Positions 1 to 9,600 of a DNA stretch of 9,611 nt are shown here, piece by piece. The translations under genes were made by a program, and so were the position numbers. The stretch comes from Bacillota bacterium (GTDB taxonomy: Bacteria; Bacillota; Dehalobacteriia; UBA4068), in contig JAFSIU010000007.1 in the NCBI GenBank assembly GCA_017439615.1, forward strand, positions 1 through 9,611. The letters are read 5' to 3'. The notes under the pieces are model-generated. The model ran no database searches and was not told the DNA's origin. It was given only the letters and a program-made list of their open reading frames with translations. Each line of letters starts with the position of its first letter. Position 1 is the stretch's first letter.

Positions 1-375
1 AAGCTCTCCGAAATGAAGATCAACGCTGACACAGCCAACCGCGGCAAGAATTATTTCATTGATGACAGAGTGATTTATCTCTGCCTTGATGATATTTATG
101 GCTATGCGCTGGTTGAAGGCAGCGGGAAATATTACAATGTGGAATTCCGCCTGCAGGACGGGCAAATCAGCAAGCTGACCTGCGATTGCTTCTGCAGTGA
201 GCATTGCAAGCATGAATTTGCGGTGATGCTGCAGCTGCGCGAGACTCTGGATACAATTGAAAAAGACTATGCCGAAATATATCAGCAGAGCAGATACTTT
301 GCAGCTGTCAGCAAAACCGCTTTTCTTGCCAATGTCATGCACAGCAAAAAACGCGGTGCATTTTTGCTGAAATGA
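1..375 (+). CDS. SWIM zinc-finger family protein, C-terminal part (5' end outside window)
   Basis: The frame is open from base 1 and ends at TGA 373-375. The first ATG is at 13, but the frame continues in front of it (Lys-Leu-Ser-Glu) and no Shine-Dalgarno sequence is visible, so this is almost certainly the tail of a longer protein. Counting from base 1, the SWIM motif CxCx5CxH is intact: Cys61, Cys63, Cys69 and His71, in the context CDCFCSEHCKHE. Before it comes a beta-rich stretch (GSGKYYNVEFRLQDGQISKL) of the kind that precedes the zinc finger in this family, and before that RGKNYF, similar to the RGxxYF segment at the start of many SWIM modules. After it comes an alpha-helical stretch and a short end. 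SWIM domains bind zinc and are thought to mediate DNA or protein contacts; in some bacterial proteins they sit beside a SWI2/SNF2 helicase, which cannot be checked here. The gene converges on the giant surface-protein gene, so they do not share an operon. The domain call is firm; the cellular role is unknown. Confidence 0.82.
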   Translation, partial: KLSEMKINADTANRGKNYFIDDRVIYLCLDDIYGYALVEGSGKYYNVEFRLQDGQISKLTCDCFCSEHCKHEFAVMLQLRETLDTIEKDYAEIYQQSRYFAAVSKTAFLANVMHSKKRGAFLLK

Positions 376-403
376 AGCACGCCGCACAGAATCAGACTGT
401 TTC

Positions 404-448
404 AACAAAAAGAAAAGGAGACCTTGCAGGTCTCCTTTTCTTTTTGTT
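404..448. terminator. Bidirectional Rho-independent terminator between convergent genes
   Basis: A perfect 20-bp inverted repeat (404-423 with 429-448) closes on a 5-base loop (424-428). The loop-proximal core GGAGACC/GGTCTCC is GC-rich. The outer part is A-rich on the left and T-rich on the right, so each strand gives a GC hairpin followed by a U-rich run. It starts 28 bases after the SWIM stop codon (375) and ends 16 bases beyond the stop of the minus-strand gene (465), so it can serve both. Nothing else was seen in the 376-464 gap. Confidence 0.9.
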
Positions 449-464
449 TTCTTCTAATGCTGCA

Positions 465-659
465 TCAGCGTTCAAGAGCTGTCCAATCGGGATTTTTAAG
501 CATTTCGGTCCAGGTCTCATGACCATTGCTCTTGCGGACATATTCATGGCTGTTGGTTGCTTCCTGAACAGCGAGATAATACCACTTTTCGCTATCCATA
601 TTATCATTCCAGACAGACATGTCCTCCAGCAGATCGGACTTGGTTTCGGGAACTCTCTG
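465..659 (-). other. C-terminal tail after the SLH domains
   Basis: The last 64 residues, QRVPETK to WTALER, followed by TGA. Landmarks are SEKWYYLAVQEATNSHEY, KSNGHETWTEM and NPDWT. A similar WYYxAVQEATNSH...W...NPDW tail follows SLH motifs in many clostridial surface proteins as I remember them. Its role is not known to me. It may pack against the SLH trimer. There is no LPxTG motif or hydrophobic segment. Confidence 0.7.
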
Positions 660-3600
660 CAGCAGACGGTTGACCAATGCCATTGCCTCGGCACGGGTTA
701 TATGACGGTCAGGTCTGAAGCTCTTGTCTTCATAGCCCAAGATCCAGCCATTGTTGGTGGTGGTTTTGATCTCATCCTCTGCCCAATGTCCCTCAATATC
801 GAAGAAGAAGTCGCCTGTGGTTTTGCCATTGACATCAAAGCGTGCTGCCAAAGCTGCAAACTCTGCGCGGGTGATATAAGCACCGGGGCGGAAGGTGTGA
901 TCTGGATAACCATTGATGATACCCATTGCGGAAATGGTGGAAACAGCTCTGTTAAACCACATTCCCTCCTGAACATCGGTAAACTGATTCTCATCTGTCA
1001 TATAGCGTGCGCGCTCTTCTTCACTAAGCAGGCGGAAGAATATGGTCGCAACTTCGGCGCGGGTAATATTATCCTCGGGGCGCACTATGCCATCGGCATA
1101 GCCGATGATATATGCATAATGCTTGTTGCTGAAGACTGAAGGCACCTTACTGTGAGTGTTGGTCACTGTCATACTGGTGGTTTTGTCCTTTTCAACATAG
1201 AAGCTATGCTTGCTGCTGTCAAGGAGATAGCCTTCGGCGGGAAGTGTTTCTACCCAATAATATTCACCGGGATCGAGATTACGAACTGTTATTCTGCCGT
1301 CTGCCGCAGTTTTGTAGCTGCCGACATAAGCGCCATTGGCATGATAGAGCTCAAAAGAAACATTAGCCAGTCTGGTGTTGACATCATCTGCATCGACCTT
1401 GACTAACTCTGCAGTGCCGGTCAGAACTTCGGGCGGGAAAATGACACTGGAAGCAACCTGCCATACTGCAGCATAAACAGCGGTGCTTGTTACCTTGTCT
1501 GCAACATCGGGAGTCCACCCACGGAAGGAATAGCCATCACGTGAGGGTACACCGATGAAGACAGGAGTGTTCTCACCATATGCCCTGACATATTGCTGAT
1601 CGGGGAAGATAACTGCATTATCCACACCGTCTGTATAGGTTATGCTGAAATTATTGAGATTTTCATCAAAGACCGCCTGATATTCGGCATTGCCGGCCAC
1701 AGCCGTGATGGCGGGAGTCCAGCCTTTGAAGCTGTAATTATATTGAGCATTGCCAGGTTTTTGCGGAGTACTGCCCGTATAGGAAGGCACCGCACCATAA
1801 GGAACATTCAGATCGGTTTTCAGAACAGCACCGTCATAATTTTTCCAGACAACTGTATAGGTATTGGCGCTGTCAACAAAGACTGCCTTATAGGTGATAT
1901 CCCCTGTTACTGCTGAAACAGTTTTGTCCCACAGATTCCAGGTGAAGATATGCTCAACTGTGTCAGGTCTTGTGGGTGCTGCACCGTCATAGGTGGGAAC
2001 AGTGCCATAAGGAACATTATGATCTGTTTCAAGCGGGGTATCATCCCAGTTGACCCATTTGACAGTATATTCATTGACCGATGCATCATATTCAGCCAGA
2101 TATTCAGCATCACCTGTTACGGAAACAACTGCGGGAGTCCAGCCCTTGAAGCTGTAGGTGAATTGTGCATCCCCTGCTCTTTGCGGTGTACTGCCCGTAT
2201 AAGAGGGAATTGTGCCATAATCAGCCACATCTGCATCGAGCATTGAGCCGTCCCAATTCTTCCATACTATACTATAGCTTCTGAGAGTAGGAGTGTAGCT
2301 TGCCTTATATTCCACATTGCCAATAACCGCACTGACTGCGGGTGTCCATTCTTTAAACTCATAGCTATATTGTGCATCGGAAGCCTTGGTGGGATCAGCA
2401 CCATAGGAAGGCATTGTATCATAATCCAGAGTATCCTGACGGAGGATGGAGTCGTCATCATCCAGCCATGTAACGGTATACTGATTGATCTGCATTGTAT
2501 AGGTCGCTTTATATACGGCATCACCTGTTACAGTGGCGACAGCAGGTGCCCAGCCATTGTGGATATAGCTGTAACGTGCGGTGGGTGCCTTTGTGGGTAC
2601 AGCGCCTGCATAAACAGGCTGCTCGCCATATTCAACAGATTCGGAATGAAGCGAAGAACCGTCCTCATTCTGCCAGATGATAAGATAGCTGCGTTTTGTC
2701 GCATCATATTCTGCAATATACTCTGCATCTCCGCTGACCGCAGAAATTGCAGGAGACCAACCCTTGAAGCTATAGGTGAATTCTGCAGAGGCAGGTTTGG
2801 CGGGATCAGGGTCTGTGAAAACAGGTGTGCTGCCATAAGCCACCTTTTCGCTCTTCAGAACTGTGCCACTATCATTCTTCCAGGTGATGGTATATTCATT
2901 GACACGAGGCTCATATACCGCCTTGTAAGTGATATCACCGCTGACGGGCGCAATTGCCTTGTCCCAGCCCTTGAAATCATAGCTATATTGTGTATTGCCT
3001 GTCTTGGTGGGATCAGCGCTGTCAAAGCTCGGCATGGTGCCATATCCGACATTCTCATCCTTTTCCAGAACTGTGGTGCCGTTTTCGTCCACCCAGGTTA
3101 CGGTATATTTATTCAGGACGGGAGTATATGTAGCATCATAAACCGCTTCGCCGCTGACTGCTGCCGGTGCAGGACTCCAGCCTGCAAAGACAAAACTATA
3201 TTGTGCGGTAGGTGCCTTGGAAGCATCGGCATGTGTGGGCATTGTGCCGTATTCCAGCATTTCTGTGTCGATCACGCTGCCGTCATCATTACGCCAGGTA
3301 ACAAGATAGCTGCGTCTGGTTTCGGAGAACACTGCGGTATATTCCGCATTACCTGTTACCTCAGCGATTGCAGGAGACCAGCCGCTGTGCGTATAACTGA
3401 ATTCGGGAGTGGCAGCCTTGACGGGAGTGATGCCGCCATAGTGCGGAGTGTCGCCATATAAAACGGTATCTGTTTCAAGAACATCGCCATTATGATTCTT
3501 CCACAAAACAGTGTAGCTGTTCACAGTCGGTACATAAACCGCTGTATAGATGATATCGCCTGTAACTGCCGACAATACCTTGTCCCAACCGTTAAAGCTG

Positions 3601-6600
3601 TAGGAATATTGAGCAGTGGAAGCCTTGGTGGGATCAGCGCCATTATATTCGGGAGCTGCGCCATAAGGCACATTGCTGTCAACTTCCAAATCGCTGCCAT
3701 CAGCATTCTTCCAGGTGACAGTATATTTATTGACTTCGGCGGAATAGCTTGCTGTGTAGGAGGCATCACCTGTTACAGAGGCTATACCGGGCAGCCATTT
3801 GTTGAAGGAATAGGTATACTGCGTGGTAGGAGCCTTGGTGGGCTGAGCTCCGCCATAAACAGGCGTGCTGCCATAATCAACTTCCTGACTGTCAAGCACA
3901 GTGCTGCCGTCTTCGTCATACCAAGTGATTATATACTTCTGCAGAGTAGCCTTGAAGGTCGCAGTATATACAACATCGCCAGTGACAGAGCTGACCGCAG
4001 GCGACCACTTGTCGAAGGTATAGACATACTGTGTGGTTGCAGGACGTGTGGGTGTTGCTCCGTCATAGACGGGAACTGTGCCATATTCGATGTCGGCATC
4101 TGTTTCCAAAGTGGTGCCGTCCCAGTTCTTCCAGACAACATCATATTTATTGAGAATGCTGTTATAGGTAGCCTTGTAGGTGGCATTGCCGCTGACCGCG
4201 ACAGGTACGTTATCCCAGCCTGCAAAGCTATAGCTATATTGAGCATCGGCTGCCTTGGTGGGATCTGCAGGAGCAGTAGGCATAGTGCCATATTCCACAT
4301 TTTCGGATTTCAACAGAGTATTGTCCTCATTCAGCCAGGTGATAAGATAGCTGCGTTTGATTTCATCGAAGGTTGCGATATAGGTTTGGTTTGCTTTTAC
4401 CTTTTCGATGATAGGAGACCAGCCGCTGTGAGTATAACTGAATTCGGGAGTGGAAGCCTTTTGCGGAGTGGAGCCGGGATACATAGGCATTGCATCATAG
4501 AAATATGTTTCATCTGTGCTTACGCCCTCAACCACCCAGGTGATGGTATAAGGAATAACATTACCTTCATATTTTGCCTGATAGACAACAGGACCCTTGA
4601 CTGCTTCGAAAGGCTTATCCCAGCCTATGAAATTGAAGGACTCGCCTGGATGATCAGGACGGATAGGTGTTTCTCCGACATAGCTGGGCATTGTGCCATA
4701 TTCCACATTTTCTGATTTCAGCAAAGTGCCGTCATAGTTGACCCATCTGACCTCATAGGATCTCAAGGTGCTGCTATAAGTGGCAATATATTCCTCGTGT
4801 CCGTCAACTGCGGAAACAGAAGGAGTCCAGCCTGCAAAGCTGTAGCTATACTGTGCGTCAGCCGCTTTGGTGGGAGTTGCTCCATTGAATTCGGGCGTGG
4901 TGCCATAAAGAACATTATAATCCGTTTCCAGAATGGTGCCGTCGCTGTCCTTCCAGACAACATGATATTTGTTCTTTTCGGCGGTGAATTCTGCAACATA
5001 GACCGTATCGGTTTCGACCGCTGTTATGGCAGGCGACCAGCCTTTGAAGGTGAAAGTATATTCCGCAGTGGCTGCTTTGGTGGGAACAGCGCCGTTATAG
5101 ACAGGCATTGCGCCATAGGGAATATCATTATCGACTTCCAAAGGAGTGCTGCTGCCCTCATTCATCCATTTGACCATATATTTGTTGACGGTGGTATTAT
5201 ATTCAGCCTTGTAGGTCGCATTTCCCGTGACATCGGAGGTAGAAGGAGACCAACCCTTGAAGCTGTAGGTAAATTGGGCAGTGGCAGATTTGGTGGGAGT
5301 TGCGCCATTGAATTCGGGAGCAGTGCCATAAGGAACATTCTCATCCTTTTCCAGCTCGGTGCCATCTTCATCTTGCCAGATAACAGTATAGGTATTCACG
5401 GTGCTGTGATAAGCCGCGATATAATGAGCATTGCCGATGACAGAGCTGACAGCAGGAGTCCAATGACTGAAGCTGTAGCTATATTGTGCGGTTGAAGCCT
5501 TGGTGGGAGCAAGACCTGCATAGACAGGAGTTGCACCGAAGGGCAGAGTCTGCTTATTAAGTTCGGTAACACCGTCTTCATCATACCAGATGACAGTATA
5601 TTCATTTACTGTTGAGGTATAGACAGCAGTATAGACCGCATCACCTGTAACTGCAGAGACATCAGGCGACCATTTGTCAAAGCTGTAGGTATATTGTGCG
5701 GTGGCCGCTTTGGTGGGAGTTGCTCCGTCATAGGTGGGAACAGTACCATAAGGAACATTCTCATCTGTTTCCAGAACAATGCCGTTCTCATTCAGCCAGG
5801 TGACCTTGTAGCTGTTGAGATGCTGCTGATAGCTTGCCTGATAAGATGCATTGCCGCTGACAGGAGCAAATGCAGAATCCCAGCCATTGAAGGTATAGCT
5901 GAATTGTGCATCGCCCGCTTTTTGCGGTGCGCTGCCCTTATAGACGGGAACTGCACCAAAGGGCAGAATCTGCTCATCAAGCTTGGTAATGCCGTCTTCA
6001 TCATACCAGGTGATAACATATTCATTCACCGTTTCGGAAAATGCTGCTGTATAAACAACATCACCCGTTAAGCTGTGAATTGCAGGAGTCCAGCCGGCAA
6101 AGCTATAGCTATATTGTGCGGTAGCCGGTTTTTCGGGAGTTATGCCATCATAGGAAGGTGTGGTGCCATAAGGAACATTTTCATCCTTTTCGAGCTCGGT
6201 GCCGTCATAATTCTGCCAGATAACAGTATATTCATTGACTGTTGCCATATAGCTTGCCTTGTATGAGGCCTCGCCTGTTACGGAAACAATATCGGGAGAC
6301 CATTTGTCAAAGCTGTAGGTATATTGAGCATCGGCTGCTTTGGCAGGCGGTGTGCCATAAGCAGGTGTGGTGCCGTATTCCAGCATTTCGCTGCGCAGAA
6401 CAGTGTCATTTTCATCCAGCCAGGTTATGCGATACTTTCTGACTGTGGACTTATATTCAGCGGTATAAACTGCATCAGCTGTTACTGCGGAAATGGCAGG
6501 CGACCATTTGTCAAAGCTGTAGCTGTATTGTGCATCTTCGGCCTTCACGGGAACGGTTCCGTTATAAGCAGGAACAGCGCCATAAGGAACATTTGTATCC

Positions 6601-9600
6601 CTCTCCAATTCGGTGCCATCGGCATTTTCCCAGATAACAGTATAAGTCTGAGTCTGCTGATAATATTCTGCGGTATATGTTACATTGCCGCTGACAGGCT
6701 CGATCATTTTGTCCCAGCTCTTGAAATGATAAGCATATTGCGCAGTCGAGGCACGGGAAGGAGCAGCTGCATCATATGAGGGCATGGTGCCATAAGGTAC
6801 ATTCTCATCCTTTTCAAGCTCAGTGCCGTCATAATTCTGCCAGATAACAGTATATTTATTGATGCTCTGCTCATATTGTGCTGTGTAGACAGTGTCGCCT
6901 TCTACAACAGGAATTGATACCGCATCATAGATATTGCTGTCGCCCGCTCTCTTCCAGCCAATGAAGCTGTAGCTATATTGCGCATCGCCTGCTTTCTGCG
7001 GGTGAACACTGGAGTAAACAGGCTTTGTGCCATAAAGAACATTGCTGTCTGCATCGAGCAGAGTGCCGTCAGCATTGAGCCAAGTAATGGTATAGCTGCG
7101 CTTGGTTGCGGAGAACACCGCGCTATATTCCGCATCACCTGTTACCGAGGAGATGGCGGGAGTCCAGCCGATAAATTCATAGCTGAATTCCGCAGTGGAG
7201 TCTTTCTTGGGAGTGGAACCGCTGTATACAGGTGTTCCGCCATAGGCAACCGTATCTGTATCAAGAGTTTCGCTGCCATTCTTCCAGGTGATGGTATAGC
7301 TGTTGACAGTGCTGCTATATTGTGCTGTATAAGTGCTATTGCCGCTGACCTTGGAAATTGCGGGAGACCAGCCTGTGAAGCTGTAAGTATATTGCGTGGT
7401 GGCAGGCTTGGTGGGAGACAAGGGTTCGACAGGCATAGTGCCTTCGATCAAAGTCTCAACAATGGGGCTGCTGCCATTGGCGCAATTCCAGGTAACAGTA
7501 TAGATCCAACGGGCATAAAGAGTGAGATCGCCCTGCTGATTTGCAGGAATAGCAGTTATTTTTTCACCCCAATCACCTGTGCTGCGACCGTTCTTTGTCC
7601 ACCAGCCGCCAAAGCTTACACCTGCTTCGCCCTCTGCTTCAGCTGTGGGCAGACTTGCCTTGCCAAAGCTCCAGGTGAAGCTGTCAAGGAAGGTATCTGC
7701 ATCCAGCTTGGTAATGCCTGCAACAGAACCTGTACGGCCAAGCTCGAATGTCAGGTCATAGGTCTTGGGAAGCATATATGCAACAAGACCATTTGGTTTT
7801 GAGCTGTCGGGATGAGTCAAGGTGATGCCGAGATCCAGAACCGTGGGAGGAACTGTCTGCTCACCGCTTGCGATGTCATACCATGCTCTGACAGGAACAT
7901 AAGCCACAGTGAAGGGAGCATTTGCCATATTGCTCTGGTCATAGACAGTGCTGCCGAATGCTGCATCCCAAACCTCGAGCGCATAGGCATAGAAATAGTT
8001 TGCAGGATGTGCCTGCCAGACCTCAAAGTCATGCCAGATGCCGCTGCCTGCACCATGAGCATCCTCCACGGGCAGACCTGTATTTTTATCCATGGCGATC
8101 GCATGGGACAAGACATTGGAGCCCTGCTTTTGCTGGCTGATGATAGGCCAGCTCAGAGGTTCTGTCTGAGTTTCGGAGGGCAGTCTGTCATTGCCGCGGA
8201 TAACCAGTCCGACACTGTCGGGACGGAAGCCCTCGGCGATAGCGTCGGCATCCACAGTGAAGATAAGATCAAAAACTGCGGGGGCAAAGGTCATCTGCGC
8301 ATCAACACGGGCTGTGCTGTCACCATTCTCGTCAACTGCGGCATTCAGAGTTTCAGAGAAAGCAGCACCGGAAGCAACTGTTTCATTGCGGAATTTCGAA
8401 GTGAAATTGGTTGCTGCAATAGTGATATGATATTCAGAGCCGTCATCGGGGACATTTTCAAAGCTGAAGCTGCCAAGGCGATGATCTGCGGTCTCGGCAG
8501 TCTCCCCTGCCCCGATAACATCGGTCATGGAGACCTCCTGAACACGCAGGACTGTCTGGCTGCCGCCATTGCTGCGTACCAAGCGGACAATTGCGGTATC
8601 GATACGGTCATGATCGAAAATGAAGGTTTTGTTGCCTTTGTGCATATACCAGTTGAAAATCTGAACATCACCGCAAACCGTGAGATCCTGTTTCCACTTG
8701 GCATAAAGGTCAAGAGTTTTGCCGCTTGCGACCAGATCCATGATAGCAAGACCTGCGGAGCTGACCTTGGTGTCCCAATTGCCGTGAGCATCCTTTGTCC
8801 ACCAGCCGTCAAAGATATATCCGCTGCGGACGGGCTCATCCAGGAAGGGAGTCAAAAAGACCTTGGGAGTTATTTTGTCCGCGGTTACACCGTCTTCATA
8901 GTGCTGAACCACGGTATAAGGATCGATGCTGATGGTAGCGGTGATGCTGCCATGCTGCTCATCCACGCTTCCATTGCGGTAAACATGAGCGCCTTTCAAC
9001 TCTTCGGCGGTACCCATCGTGCAACTGATGTCGCTGACGGAAACATTGGCGATATATGCAGCAGCGGGATGATAAGTGCCTGCCTGAGATTTGTAGACCT
9101 TGAAGGCCTCGCCGCCATCGGAATTGACAGCGCTGAGACTGCCGCGAACGGGGCCGAGCTCAAAGCCGGTAATTGCGATTCGATAGAGATAAAGCTCATC
9201 TTTAAAAGAAGCAGTGGTATATTTGCTCCATACATGATATGTACCTGTTCCCTGCCAGACACCGTCGACCTTGCTGAGAGCAACCTCAATGGTACGGCTT
9301 TCGAATCCGGGAACAATAGTCCATTCGTCATTATGGCGGTCATAGAAGACCAGCTGAACATCAACAGCTATGGGAGCAAGCTCATCGGGCACGCTGCTGT
9401 CAACAATGACATCAAAGCTCAGATCAAAGCCTGCAGGATCATAAACAAGATCTATGGTAACAGTATTTCCCGACACACTGATGCTTTCACGCATATAGTT
9501 TTTCAGGAGTGCAGTCGCCTGATAAAAATAGTCTCCGCGGCGGTTGCTGTATATGGTGGTATATTGATAGCTGTTTTCGCCTGTGCTTGTCCATTCGGCA

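Larger units (their letters stand above)
1650..7502 (-). repeat. Tandem array of 28 InlB-B/Flg_new-like units of about 70 residues
   Basis: Each unit follows YTVxWxNxDG...xxYGTxPxYxG, then TPTKAxxAQYSYSF, then xxWSPAxxxVTGDxxYxAxY and a short linker. Units start (high coordinate) at 7502, 7298, 7094, 6854, 6644, 6434, 6230, 6020, 5810, 5600, 5390, 5180, 4967, 4757, 4550, 4349, 4145, 3935, 3725, 3515, 3308, 3107, 2894, 2687, 2480, 2276, 2069 and 1859. Lengths in residues: 13 units of 70, five of 69, five of 68, two of 71, two of 67, and unit 3 with 80. By direct comparison three positions are invariant in all 28: Trp at unit position 5, the Pro a few residues after the YG turn, and the Trp in the GWSP/GWD motif. 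The pattern matches surface beta-grasp repeats (InlB B-repeat / Listeria-Bacteroides repeat superfamily). The likely job is an extended stalk or multivalent adhesive rod. Confidence 0.92.

Noticed and set aside
13..15. ATG as the start of the SWIM protein
   Set aside because: The frame continues to base 1 and there is no ribosome binding site in the 12 bases available; the protein would also begin in the middle of the expected SWIM-module fold.
465..659. Sortase (LPxTG) anchor at the C-terminus
   Set aside because: No LPxTG-like motif, hydrophobic segment or positive tail is present; the three SLH motifs explain the anchoring.
1907..2836. Short minus-strand ORFs in other frames (for example 1907-2113, 2267-2524, 2528-2836)
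   Set aside because: They overlap the giant gene completely in a shifted frame, with Met/Pro/Ser-rich low-complexity products and no start signals.
2370..3461. 363-codon plus-strand ORF opposite the array, with similar ones at 372-1139, 3492-4715, 4797-5495 and 6978-7802
   Set aside because: All are in the codon-aligned antisense frame of the giant gene, show a Cys/Ile-rich repetitive composition that mirrors the sense repeats, and have no domain signatures or visible ribosome binding sites.
1650..7502. CRISPR or non-coding tandem-repeat explanation of the periodicity
   Set aside because: The period is about 210 bases with variation throughout, lengths are multiples of three, the frame is never broken, and conservation follows protein positions.
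9492..9494. Met codon as the start of the giant protein
   Set aside because: The frame is open for 39 more codons to the window edge, there is no Shine-Dalgarno sequence in front of it, there is no signal peptide after it, and the residues on both sides belong to one continuous beta-rich module.
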